Below the pieces are notes generated by a model. It was given only the letters and a program-made list of their open reading frames with translations. It was not told the DNA's origin and searched no databases. DNA of 64,000 nt from Asterella californica (lineage: Eukaryota > Streptophyta > Marchantiopsida > Marchantiales > Aytoniaceae). Below are positions 1 to 14,842 of the stretch, one piece after another; positions within the stretch are counted from its first letter, which is position 1, and every line of letters starts with the position of its first letter. The stretch spans positions 11,817,001 through 11,881,000 of the forward strand of contig JAYKYS010000010.1 of assembly GCA_036924285.1 (NCBI GenBank), given 5' to 3'. The position numbers and the translations under genes are program-made.

Positions 1-604
1 AAGGTTGTGAGAATGATGCTAGGGAGGTAGTAAGGATTTTCAGAAGAAGAGATCATGGAGGATGATGGTTGAGGAAGATACCACGTACAGCGAGATAATT
101 ATGGTTGCGATTGAGGATTTTGGTTGCAGCAGTGTGATTCTTTTTCTCAGAAAATAAAAAAAGAAGAGTTGGATACATAGGATGACATGTACAGACTTGA
201 GGTTGAGTGTTACAGTCAAGATATATGGTGATGATTGGGATGAAGGGGATGTCTACTACGACACTTGGGTCACAAATCTCTACGGTGAGGTTCTACAAGA
301 CGGATGGAAGACATTTCTATGGTATGATGAATTATTCTTTATATGTCTTCGCATATAGAAAGATGTGTAGATTTAGAGGGGTGATTGGATGAGAGGTTGG
401 AGAAGAGATGCGATGAGCATGGATCTAGAGGGGATCCTGACCGAATTGCAACTTCAAGATGGCGATTAGGTTGAAGACTTGAGGATGAGGTTGACTGAAA
501 TGAGAGGGAAGATGACAACATGAGAACGAGTGTGCGTGCCGGTCCACTCTTTGGTTGGTATCTCTGGTGCATACCGGAGGATGCACCGGTTTGGAGGGGG
601 TGGA
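1..604. other. Unrecognised stretch left of the first LTR
   Basis: No coding pattern or known element was recognised. A short perfect hairpin lies at 566-587, with 7-bp arms GGTGCAT/ATGCACC and an 8-nt loop. Open frames here are short and have no family resemblance. The stretch may be the flank into which the family A LTR inserted, or the remains of an older element. Confidence 0.4.
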
Positions 605-2728
605 TGTCGTGTCGTGGACCGGCTCCTATCTGAAATTCAGACATCGATGCTTGTCGCTCCAAAGACACTCATGAGAAAGACAAGTTAGGCCCCAGCTTAC
701 GGGCTTTTGGTGCAACTTTGGATCTTTGCTTTTATCGCATCAGTGGATAGAGCTCCTTGTCAGCTTTCCGTAGACACTTTGTCTACTTCGTTTGGACGCC
801 TAGTGGAGAAGTTACAGGACCCGAAAGATGGAGAAAACAAGCTAGGCCCCACCTTACGGACTTTTGGCGCAACTTCAGATCTTCGCTTTTATCGCATCAA
901 TGGATAGAGCTCCTTGTCAGCTTTCCATATGCACTTTGTCTACTTCGTTTCGACGTCTAGTGGAGAAATTACAAGACTCGAAAGATGGAGAAAACAAGCT
1001 AGGCCCCAGCTTACGAGCTTTTGGCGCAACTTCGGATCTTCGCTTTTATCGCATCAATGGATAGAGCTCCTTGTCAGCTTTCCATAGGCACTTTGTCTAT
1101 TTCGTTTGGACGCCTAGTGGAGAAGTTACAAGACTCGAAAGATGGAGAAAACAAGCTAGGCCCCAGCTTATAGACTTTTGCACGACTTCATATCTTTACT
1201 TTCATCGCATCAGTGGATAGAGCTCTTTGTCAGCACTTCATAGGCACTTTGTTTACTTCATTTGGACGTCTAGCGAAGAAGTTATGCGACTCAAAAGAAG
1301 GAAAAATCAAGCTAGGCCTTAGTTTACTTGCTGATTGGGTATTTGAGACTTCAGGCGTTATATCAAAGATGCAAGGGACCTACTTCCTCATTATTGATGA
1401 AAACTGATACGTACCGAGATTGACGTAAGGGGGCTGCTTAAGAGATTAGCTTGCGCCTGCGACTTGTCAACGGACGGTTCAGGAGATTTGGAGGTACAAT
1501 GCAAACGCGCAAGGCGTCGTTGGGTTCAGATCTGTGCAAGTTACGTGTGGGTTAAGACGATTCGGGAAGAGGCGGATGGGTGTGTGTACTGGGAGTAATT
1601 GAGACACAGGAAGCAGATTTGGGATTTTCAGTTACTTGTGAAGGAGAGTTGGACCGTTCGGGTCGTTCCGGAGTCCAAACTTGCTGTCCTTGGATCCATC
1701 GAGATCAAGATCAGAACAACGAGTTCTTCAGGAAATTGAAGACGATACGAAGTTTCATCGGGCGGTTTGGGAGTTTTGAGTGAAATTGACTCGCAGGGAA
1801 GCGCTTACATCATATTTCGTTCGCCTGCGACCTGAGATTGGGTTGTTCTTCGCGATCGGTGAGCCAAGCTCTTCGTTCTTGGTGCCTACGCGATCAAGGA
1901 GTCTTCATCTACTCATAGGAGAAGATCATGTGTGGATTGGATTGTTGGTTTGAGTGTGGTGAGCAAGTTTGAGCCGCAGGGAGCTAATTTATGTCAGTTT
2001 TTTGCAACCTGCGACCAAATTTCTTGCGTGATTTTGCAAAGGGAACTCCAAACGACTTGTTTGGAGTCTCGTTGGGTTCAGGATAGCTAGATCTACCTGC
2101 CAGAGAAGATAGATATCAGATCAAGCGATCCGTTTGAGCGGTGTGTGCGGTTTTAAGCCGCAAGGAGCAGTTTTGAAGGTTTGATGACCTGCGACCGAAA
2201 ATCGGTGACATCTCGGCTGTTGGGAGTCGGATCTGAAGATTTCTTGGGTTAACGGAGTCAGCGAAGGAGACCCTATCGACATCTGAAGTCCGTTTGGTGA
2301 AAGGAGAAAGTTCTCAGATAGGTCTTTTTCGGTTTCTTCGCTACGGGTTTTGCTCTTTTGAGTTCGTTAGAGTTCTGGTTGGTTATATACAGCTTGTGGT
2401 AGCCAGCTTCGGCTAAGAGCTTGTACATGGATGTGGTTTGGACTTAGGTTTGGATCGCGTGATACTGCTGTGGCTCTGTTTGTTAGCAAAAAGAAGTTTC
2501 TCTTGCTTTGAGCTACGCTTCGGTGGTTTTGGGTCAGAGTTGTGATTCAGTTCTGTGCTCTTAGGAGAAAGAACCGGCAGTGTACATACATTTGGAGTTG
2601 GTATATATCGCAGCATTCATTTTCGTGGTTGTTTTTCTCTGTCTTGTCTTTGTTTCAGCACACAACATCTCCACAGCCAAGAACCTCACATTTTCCTAGA
2701 CATCCTTCACGCAATATCCGACACGACA
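605..2728 (+). mobile_element. LTR of gypsy-like family A, copy 1 (plus orientation)
   Basis: About 2.1 kb, starting TGTCGTGTCGTGG and ending ATCCGACACGACA, so the termini are TG...CA with a 10-bp inverted repeat TGTCGTGTCG/CGACACGACA. The same sequence recurs inverted at 23129-24845, 26836-28858 and 31557-33275. It holds a 157-bp tandem array near its start, then blocks that repeat the theme 'gtcgcaggt ... ccctgcggctcaaa', and a TATA-like stretch near 2600. Flanking 4-mers (tgga before, tcgg after) do not match, so this is not a clean solo insertion. It runs straight into copia integrase sequence. Family assignment to gypsy is inference from the chromovirus remnant beside an A fragment at 41 kb. 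Confidence 0.75.
684..1320 (+). repeat. 157-bp tandem repeat inside family A LTR
   Basis: Four consecutive units with a regular 157-bp period, anchored on 'gctaggcccc' near 684, 841, 998, 1155 and 1311. Each unit contains the motifs 'gatagagctccttgtcagc' and 'ggacgcctagtggagaag'. Units are lightly diverged. Short open frames across the array arise from the repeat and are not genes. Confidence 0.9.
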
Positions 2729-2732
2729 TCGG

Positions 2733-5317
2733 TGGTATGACGTTGCTGAGCGCAAGAACCGCAGTTTGCTTGATGTTGTTCGCTCTATGCTTTTCACCAC
2801 CAACCTCATCAAGCTCTTCTGGGGTGAAGCAATCACCTACGTCACTTTCCTCCAGAACCGCTGACCGTCTAAGGTCATCCCGTCTATGACCACACCTTAT
2901 GAAATTTGACACTCTTACGCCTCTACTACTCCTTGACGACCCGATCTCTCTTTTTTACACGTCTCTGGCTGTCGCACTTTTTCTCATGTCTCCGAGGTTG
3001 AGCGCACAAAACTCGATGATCGCTCTCACGAGTGTATCTTCGTTGGCTATAGTGGTCAGAGCAAAGACTACCGTCTCCAAAGAAAATCTAACGGTCATAC
3101 CTTCACCTCTCGTGATGTAATTTTTGATGAGTCTTTTTCGACTCTCTCTCTCACATCCGCCCCCTCTACTACTCTCTCACTCACTCAGGAACCTCGTGAG
3201 ACCGACGTTCACTTTTATCACATTGTGCCTGCTCCTTCTGCTGACCCAGCTTACATTCTGTCCGTCTCTCTCGGCTTCTCTTCAGTGGGAGTTCCTTTGC
3301 TCCCGCTTGCCGGTCCTGCTCCAACCTCATCCGTTGGTCTTGGGTCTGGAGGAGGACTTTCTAGCAGTCGTGGCCCTGGAAGAGGAGTTACCATACACCC
3401 CATCAGCAGTTCACAATCTAGTAGGAGTAGGCGTCCTCCACTCACTCCTCCAGTCATACACACAATCACTCTCCTCCTGTAGAGCACATGAGCCTGCACC
3501 ATCCCTATCTTCGACGCACATCACCACGCTCATCACATGTTTCCAGCCCTGTCCACAACGAGTCCTCTTCCTTCATTGGATTTCCCAGCACCGCTTCCAC
3601 TGAGACGATCAACTCGACAGTCGGTTCCCACACAGTGAAATCTTGACGAAGGCTACGATCCCTCATCGCTGATCCCGAAGTCTCGGAAGAAATACCAAGC
3701 GGGTGCTGATATTAGTCCTCAAGCCCATGCTAATGAAACCTGCTTCTTACGCAGAAGCATTATCTTCTCTTGATGTTGATCAGTAGAGAAGAGCAATAGA
3801 GGAAGAGTTGGATTCCCACGAATCAAACAGTACTAAAGAACTCACCGACTTATCACAAGGACACCGACCGATAACATGTAAGGACTTTTAAGTTGAAACT
3901 TAATATCTATGGGTCCATTTTTGTAATAAGACGAGACTCGTGGCTCGTGGTTTCACTGGATTACACAGAAAATATTTTCCCTTATAGTCCGTATACAGTC
4001 AATACGGCTCATCCTCGCCATCTCAGCGTAGTATAATCTACATGTACATCAAATGGATGTCAAAACTACGTTTCTGAATGGAACACTTATAGAAAATATA
4101 CATATGTGTCCCGGAAGGAGTGACTGCAGCAAGGCGCAGCCAAGTATACAGATTGCTTAAGACTCTCTACGGTCTTAAGCATCAAGAGAATGGTATTTGA
4201 TTATCGATAAATTTTTGCTTTTTCTTGGATTTACTGAGTCCGGTGCAGATGGAAACGTCTATTACCTGCATCAGAAACAACACTTCGTCATCTTTGCTCT
4301 CTACGTGGATGACACGGTGATTGTCAGTAGCAATGAGGCTCTATTATCTCATGTAAAGAGGAAGTTGAGCTCACGGTTCAAAATGACTGACATCGGTCCA
4401 GTCCATCATTGCATGAGCATTGAAATTAACCGTGATCCATCTTTTGGCAGTATCATACTTGGTCAAACTCTGTATTTGACACAGAAGCTATTCCAGTTTG
4501 GTTTACAAGACTGCAAACCTGTAAGCACTCCTCTAGTTACGGGTGAGAAACTTTCTTCGGACGACTCTCCTATCACTGAGGAGGAGAAGAAACTATGTAA
4601 TAGTTATCTTTACCAAAGTGCAGCTGACTCTATTAATTAGGCCACAATATGCACTCGTCCTGATTTGTCTTACCCCATTAGTGTACTCTCTCAGTTCATG
4701 AGTAGTCTTGGACCTAGACACATTGCCGCTATGAAGCAGATTTTTTGTTACATCAAGGAACTTTGAATTTATACCTTGAGTATGCTCAATCATCCCAACC
4801 TACTCTTTGTTCGGTTATTCTGATGCTGACTGGGGAGGACATGCGGAGACAATACGTTCTACATCAAATCACTATTTCGTTGATTCTGGAGGAGCCATTA
4901 GCTGGTCCTCTAAGAGACAGAAGTCAATAGCCCTTTCAAGCACAGAGGCATTATATGTAGCTCTTAGTACAAGCTGTTCAGAAACAATCTGGTTACGTCA
5001 GCTCATGACTGACATCCCATTGCACAACAAGGAGCCCACCGTGACATATTGTGACAACCAAAATGCGATGACTCTTGTCGACATTAGCAAATTCCACGAC
5101 CGTACGAAGCATATCGACATTGTCGATATGCTTCGTAAGTTTCATTAAAGATCACGTCACTAGAAGAGTTATATAAGTTCGTTATTGTCCTACTGAGGAC
5201 GTGGTTGCATATATTTTGACAAAGAGCTTATCAGCTCCAAAGTTGGATTATCTATTACCGAAGCTAGGAATGTTTTCTAGCTGATAATGTTTTATCTGAA
5301 CCGTTATTGAGTGGGAG
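2733..5317 (+). pseudogene. Broken Ty1/copia polyprotein (integrase end, RT, RNase H)
   Basis: Decayed pol gene of a copia retrotransposon. From 2740 one frame gives AERKNRSLLDVVRSM..., the copia integrase core edge, then the FVGYSGQSKDYR-type integrase C-terminus near 3040-3130, with stop codons between. A low-complexity Ser/Pro/Thr-rich stretch follows (3130-3640). Reverse transcriptase resumes near 3940 with a KARLVARGF-like start and runs to about 4640. It includes the catalytic YVDD at about 4300. RNase H (SDADWGG ... SSTEAEY-like ... RTKHIDI) spans 4800-5150. Gag, protease and most of integrase are missing on the left, where the family A LTR abuts. Stops, frameshifts and an inverted duplication show it is dead. 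Confidence 0.9.
5103..5137 (+). repeat. 17-bp perfect palindrome in copia RNase H
   Basis: Arms of 17 bp (tacgaagcatatcgaca and its exact complement) are separated by one T. The left arm encodes the conserved RTKHIDI end of RNase H. The right arm sits where family members continue with a RYHFI-like segment, and it shifts the frame. It reads as an inverted copy of the left arm inserted by template switching. Confidence 0.85.
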
Positions 5318-5580
5318 TGTTAGAATACGTACAGTATGAACATACATTCAGGAAAAGATTCAGGATATTAGGTGGTGACCTTTCGCAAGATCACCAAGGC
5401 CAAGACCCAAGACTATATAATTCAGGCCCAAGACCATTCTACATTAAGTAATTCATTTGCTTGGTTCAACTTATACTCTCTCTCAAGGAGCTCTATCTCT
5501 TTCTCTCACGCTCACACTGTCCTTATGCTGTGAGATACAGGTTTACCTTAGCCTATTCTAGCAGTAGTCCATTTCCAACA
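5318..5580 (+). mobile_element. 3' LTR of the copia element
   Basis: Starts TGTTAGAATA directly after a purine-rich tract (gagtgggag, plausible polypurine tract) and ends ATTTCCAACA, giving the TG...CA termini and TGTTRGAA/TTCCAACA inverted ends usual for copia LTRs. Length is 263 bp. A TATA-like ctatataa lies at about 5413. No matching 5' LTR is present in the window, so no target duplication can be tested. Confidence 0.8.
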
Positions 5581-7790
5581 GCTCATTCGCATACATTTAA
5601 TCAAGATCGACTGAAAGAAAATTTAAATATCCACGAAAAGTAAACAGATATGCTAACCTCAAATTTCTTAACGCTTTTCTCACTTATTCTCTCTCGCCGC
5701 TCCTTCCAATTGCACAATGGATGTATATTTACCCCGAGTAGGAGTATAAAAGCATACGTTTGTGAGGATTGACCTGACCTCTCTTAACTTTACTTTACTT
5801 GATTATATCTTTGACTTAATACAGGTTCAGTAGGTCAAAATGCCATGTGATCAGAATGCGAGAAAAAAAAAACATTTCCTCTTTGTGTTCTTTGAGTCTG
5901 AAGAAGAGGGAAGAAGAGATCTTATGTGTTCCAAGAAACTCGAAACCCAAAATTAATACTAAATAATTTCTTTTTTGAGACTGAATCATAACTTGTAAAG
6001 CTAGTGAATAGCTTTAATTTGATTATTGATTTCACAGATTCTAAGATGAGATTAAAACTTAATCATCATAAATATTTTCTACATAACGGTTAAATTTCTC
6101 ACTTCTCTCGACATACATTCACAAAATAAATAAGGTCTTTGAGTTACCAGGAGCACTTGTAGTCATACCAAGGTTTAAGGAAAACTTCCGGGAGGCCAGG
6201 ATTAATCCATCTCTTCTTTTGGCATGGTTTCCAGGGTCGTTCATCACATAGATTCCATGAACCTACGACGATTTAAAACTGTTACGGTAACGACTTTTTA
6301 ATATGTATATTGGTTTAGCTTTTTCGTTTACCACAAGATAAAGTTCCTAATGGGGCGTGTCAAAACATAAGGCATCTCTACCGCACAGACACTAACTGGA
6401 GATTAACGGTAGAATTAGTGTACACCTTATATTCATATAGTCTCGAAAACGTAAACCTTTTCACCGTTTGACGTAAAAGGTTGAAGGATTCATGGTGTCT
6501 AAAAAGTTTCGCACAGTGATGAGAAAATTATCTCTATATTTGAATCAACAACAAACAAACACATCTTACAATTACTGAATTGGAACTTTTCAAAATATAT
6601 TTAAATAATATAACTCTATAAAAACTTTAATTTAGAATATTATGTCCTGTCTTAACTTCATAACACTAACACGGTGGGACTTTGTGTTTTTAACTTCTTG
6701 GATATTCACCTCTTGTGACTCCTTCCTCTTGGATGCATATTTACCTCTTCCAAGTTCAGAAGAGGAGAATATGGAGAATATGTAAAGAGCTTTAATATAT
6801 ATTCTAATTTTTTTATTTAAAAAAATTAAACTATAAGTTAAAACTTGAAAATACTTTACTCATGAGAGTGACAACTCTCTACACCAAAGAAAAGTTCTGT
6901 TATCGTGACTCATTTATAGATTTAACTGAAGGTACAAGTGTAATGAACGTGCGAAGGAAAAATCTATATTTGAGAATCTAAATGAACATTGCAAATTAAG
7001 TAGAGTTATATTAAATAGTGAATCTTGTCTATCAGTAATTTTCTCCTGATGTACGTTTTATTTTTTATCAAATTTATATTAAAATGAACTTTGACAGAAT
7101 TCACAATTTATTTTTTTCTCCTGACTCTGCATTTTATGCTTTCCTCTCACATTGTATTCTTACTTATTTCTTTTAAAGTTGTTGTAAATCAATTGTTTAT
7201 GATTAATTTTGCTTGTTTAATCATTTTTTTTCTTCTCTATTTTCTTGTTTGTGCACTTTGGATGCATATTAATGTTATAATAACATTGCTGTCATTCCCA
7301 TGAGAATATCTTATAAAAGATTCTCTAATATCCAAAAAGGAAATAATCATAAGTTATAATTTTTATAAATCATAACTTTTATATAACACCATAATTTACT
7401 GAAGACAAGATTTGTATACAGTCGTGAATCGTTTACCATCGACTTTGTGACATGATAGAATTATTTTAGCTTTTAAAATTAAAATAGAAATTAAATAGAA
7501 ACCTGAATCCTCAACTATCTTAATGCAAAAGCTGACGGCCGAAGAGAGAAAAACACTAAGAGAACTCGCTGCGTTTTCCCACGGGGTATAATTAGTGAAA
7601 GAAGATTCAGCTTTGTCACGCCCTAATATGTTAAATGAATACAAAAATGACTTTAACTTTCCGATATCTGAAATGATTCATTTTAAACTACTTCTAAACC
7701 CGTTACCTCTTTACAGACCACGTCCTCAGTACCTCTACCAAGCTCCAAAAGTTTCCTCGTTGTGGTAAAAGAACTGAGCTTTCATAACGT
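5581..7790. other. AT-rich intergenic DNA
   Basis: No gene recognised. Short open frames show no family similarity and biased low-complexity composition. One notable structure is an imperfect hairpin at about 6733-6773 (atgcatatttacctcttc, loop caagttca, gaagaggagaatatg), which has a relative at about 43459-43506. Confidence 0.5.
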
Positions 7791-9275
7791 CCCTTGGGAT
7801 CAGTGGGAACTATGGAACCATCGGGTTACTCTGACTTTTATGATGTGAACGGCCCTCGAGAGTCTGGAGAAGTAGCCACCTTCTACCACGTCCAAGCGGT
7901 AAGCGGCAATCGCCTTCTTCGCTGTGATTCTCAGTCCAGCACTCTCTGCAATCTAACATACCGTTCCAGCAGGGTTCCCAAATTCCGGATATTACTAGAT
8001 CGCTACGCATGCTTCTTCCCATCCTTTGACTTTGTCCGCCTTGCCAAGCGAAGGTCCGTGTACTGCATGCCATGAACAAACTGTTCTGAGTCTAATGCCT
8101 TCGAGGAAAAACGTTAATACTCCGTAACTCAAAAGGTTTAGGATCTCGCGTCGACCAGAACCACAATGCCATCGCCTGCATAACGACGGGATGTCGTTAT
8201 GCGCACTTTCCCACACCAATCATTGCCCGAACTTCGGTGACGGAGATCTTCAGATTTCAACTGGCACCGTTTCTCCAGCTGCACTGTCTGATGGTTCAAG
8301 CATACGGACTAGATTTAACCGACAGAATCGATGAATTCTAATAGGAGAATGGATTCTCCTTCCAAAATCGACAACTTCCAAGTCTAGCTATGCAGTTACT
8401 ATTTGTTGATGCCACAACTTCTGGCTTCTATTGCTTAAACAGCAGGCGAAGGTAAACACAACCATCGAAACGACCTTGCAGGCAGCAAGTCGGGAAGGAG
8501 AACGGATGGTAAAACGAGAGTGAAGATACAAGTGAGCTTACATTCGAAATGCAAGCTCAGAAACTTACCAATTCTTAGGACTGCTCAGTATCTCCTCGAG
8601 ACTCATGCCTTAAAACCGTCAACGACAAGCAGGTGTCGGCAACTCCCACCAAGGTTTTACCATCGTAGAATACATACACAAATATTACATATCTCGATAA
8701 TGTTCCACGCTCCACAAGATTAACCCGCTACAAACTTCGTATCATATCGATTCTACTTCCAGCCACGAAGTGGAGGCGAGACAAGTGGGTACACAACTCC
8801 CAAGACAGAAGGAGCATCTGCCAACTTATCTTGCGGTATAAACAATCTCAACAGCAGCACTACACTCGACTGTTACACGCCGCATTTGCTCAAGTAGAAA
8901 TCCAGGCGTGCATCAAGAGGCTTATTTACATCGTGGATAGTTTCACCGACTGGCAAACACTGTACTAGTCAAGAGAATGAAGTCGGAGTGTCGCAACCAG
9001 AGGGGTCCGGTTAAAGCCATTACGTTCCAACTAGAATCTTAAGAGTGCTGACAATTCAGATACCTTCCAGTGGAACAATGTGCACAGATGCGGGTTTCGA
9101 GAAGGTTCAGAAAGAAACTGAAACAGTTGACACAACTCATGAAGGCCTCATCGCGGATTTTCCCCCTCAGCTGAGCTGCCTTATCCGAATTGTACTATGG
9201 TGACAATAGTCTGACCAAGTGGGGAAAAAGTGTACATCTTGGAATTGACCCGTAGAAGAATTACAATTTGTGAAC
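7791..9275. other. Higher-GC stretch 3' of the RPT3 gene
   Basis: Composition is clearly less AT-rich than the DNA to its left, and it abuts the stop codon of RPT3 on the minus strand. No reading frame on either strand gives a recognisable protein, including those at 7794-8075 (plus) and 7810-8079 (minus). It may be a long 3' UTR or terminator region of RPT3, or a gene decayed beyond recognition. The sequence alone does not decide. Confidence 0.35.
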
Positions 9276-12582
<3,307 letters not shown>

Positions 12583-12780
12583 GTCTACAGACACTCTATT
12601 CGATCGCTCTTTTCCTTACCTTACCCTCTTCCGCCTTCTCCTGCTGTTCGCTATACTACAGATCGATCGACTCGATCAATTCTTTGATCACTGACTGACC
12701 GATCGGGAGGGAGGAAAACCCTCGCGCTCGCGCTCTCTTTCTCTCTCTGTCGTCAGGTCCTCGAGCTTCCGAGGGATTCT
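12583..12780 (-). promoter_or_regulatory. Likely 5' UTR and core promoter region of RPT3
   Basis: Immediately upstream of the RPT3 start on the minus strand. The stretch is pyrimidine-rich and has a CT microsatellite (ctctttctctctctgtc near 12735), a common type of element at plant housekeeping promoters. No TATA box stands out. Assignment rests on position and composition only. Confidence 0.35.
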
Positions 12781-13759
12781 GCTCACTGTCAGGGGCTGCC
12801 TTCGTCGGGACGACACTGAGACAATTCACCTAACCACAACCATGGTAATCTGATAGCTAACCGTAACTTACACGACTAACTCTGTCTCTCGTGACTACAT
12901 CCTTTTGTGGTATTTTGTGTTAGCGGAACTTCACTTTCAGTTTAACCTTATGTGGGAGTTTGCTATATGCTTGCTTATTTATTCACACTCTTCCATCTTC
13001 AGCAGCAAATTTAATATATTACCTACCGTTTTTGTTAATTTATTATTTAACTTTTCGTGACAATAATTAATAATAATTAATATTTTTTCTAACAAATTTC
13101 TACATTTGTATCATCCGCTTGTCAGTCATGGGTTATATCCCGACCTTGCCCTTACTCTAGGTCCGGCTATCATCTAATCATTATAGATTAATTCAATTAT
13201 CATGAATATTTATTATAAAATGTCTGCTTAACATTTGTACTTTCTCAATAAAGGAAGCAAAAGAGACCAGAAGTTCTCCGAAAGGCGTTGAGCATGCTTA
13301 TTGGTTGTAGAACTGGAAATTGATTTCTTTTGTATCCACCGTTCCATCGTCAATATTTTACATCTGTCTGATGTGAGTATTGGTGTCGGATGTGCCTAGG
13401 AAGAAATTATACATGTTTTCCACATATTCAGAACTATAATTTTTTCTTGAGATGTTATATTTTCTTGCCTACCAATGTTCACAAGTTCTATTTCTTCCGT
13501 TTTTGTTCTCCAAGACGGTCCTTTGCTTATGTTATTTCAATCAACATTATTATTTCTGGGTATTCATCAACAGACATTGTTGTGTCGTGGATGGATTTCT
13601 ACTTGAAAATTAAGCTTCAGGGTTACACAGCTCATGAAGCGAACAAATAAACTTTTATCTAATTTTTGAATCTTCACTCACACAAAGTAATAAGGTTCGT
13701 TGTAAGCTTCATCTAGACGCTTAATGGTGAAGCTATGAGGTTCTGAAGATGAAACAAAT
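12781..13759. other. AT-rich intergenic DNA
   Basis: No gene recognised. An 86-codon frame at 13390-13650 on the plus strand has no family resemblance and an AT-driven composition. It was not accepted. The stretch ends at the family B LTR. Confidence 0.45.
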
Positions 13760-14823
13760 TATCACGATTTCCAGTCTCAAGGTCAGGCGCATACACGAAC
13801 AACAGAACTCTAGTGGACTTGTGCTAGGTTGTGAACGTTGTGAGTAAGATTGAACGGCTTGACCGAGAAATGGAGATCAGATGAACCTTAAGTGGTTCTC
13901 TGAACCAAGGATGGAACATTGGGTTAGGACATAAGGACCTACTCCAAGATGACCCTAGACGATCGTTGACCTAAGGAGGCAAGTTTGAAATCGGACCGAA
14001 ACATAAGCCTGAGACATAAGTCTCCGCCACAAGGTTCGAGCTTGGGTCTGGACCACAGGTTTTCAGAAAAATTGCTAAGTGTTGGAGCTCCACCGACGTT
14101 TTGGATCATGGACAGAGCTACGTAAGACCTCGAGGCGAGTAAGGTATCATTGGAAAGATCTCGACGAGAGCTTTCTAGTGATATGTAGAACTCCTCGATC
14201 TAACCTCCGAGCTGAGAATTATGATCGATCTCGTTATCGAGTTGTGATATAATTTCTAAGGATCAAAGAGGAGGGTGGGGCCGCCGATCCCCAGAAGTAT
14301 ATATGAGGGGGTCTTGATGCTTGGGTGGGCCAAGACGAGTCACCCGACCCTAAGGTCCGGAGGGCGGATTTTGGGACATGAGGTGATGGCTAGACCAATA
14401 CCAAGATTTGTTCCGGTCTAGACTTGGACGTCTAAACTTAGGAACAATCCAAGAATTGGGCAAGACTAGAGAAACAGATAGCGGGTTAGCCACCGTTCGG
14501 GAGCCTAGACCCATACGACATCACGGACGGTTGGACCGCTATGTATGCTGGAGACACTATTTAGGACCTTGGACTTTATGGGAAGTCTACCCCAAGTCAT
14601 ATTGTGACTTGCTTTGAGATCGACCTAGCCAGATCTAGGTCATGACTTAGAGAATGCTGAGCTTGATGATTAGAGAGACGGTCTTGCTCCGGTCCGGACC
14701 AGAGAATTAAGATAAGTGGTGCATGAACGCTAACGTGTGATTGTGGTTTGCATGTTAGCGTTGTGAGTTTCGTGATCTACTGAGCAAGAGCTTCCGTTAG
14801 TGCAACAAGGCGCTAGGTGCGCA
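13760..14823 (+). mobile_element. LTR of retrotransposon family B, copy 1
   Basis: About 1.06 kb. It starts TATCACGATTTCC, a diverged form of the TGTCGTGATCC start seen in other copies at 30839 (plus) and 41482 (minus), and ends near gtgcgca just before a primer binding site. It contains 'gaaccttaagtggttctctgaacc' and 'gtgttggagctcc', both found again in the mosaic at 30.8-34 kb. It also carries the theme 'gagagctttctagtgat ... gagaattatgatcg', which is often seen in long plant LTRs. The right edge is placed within a few bases only. Confidence 0.65.
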
Positions 14824-14828
14824 AAAAG

Positions 14829-14842
14829 TGATATCAGAGCCG
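14829..14842 (+). other. Primer binding site, initiator-Met tRNA type
   Basis: TGATATCAGAGCC differs by one base from TGGTATCAGAGC, the usual plant retrotransposon site complementary to the 3' end of initiator methionine tRNA. It lies a few bases after the family B LTR end, exactly where reverse transcription would be primed. Confidence 0.7.

Noticed and set aside
684..1320. Regular repeats considered as a CRISPR-like array
   Set aside because: Units are 157 bp with no unique spacers and lie inside a eukaryotic LTR.
3124..3603. 159-codon frame within the copia remnant
   Set aside because: Ser/Pro/Leu-rich low complexity in the linker between copia integrase and RT; better explained as decayed polyprotein.
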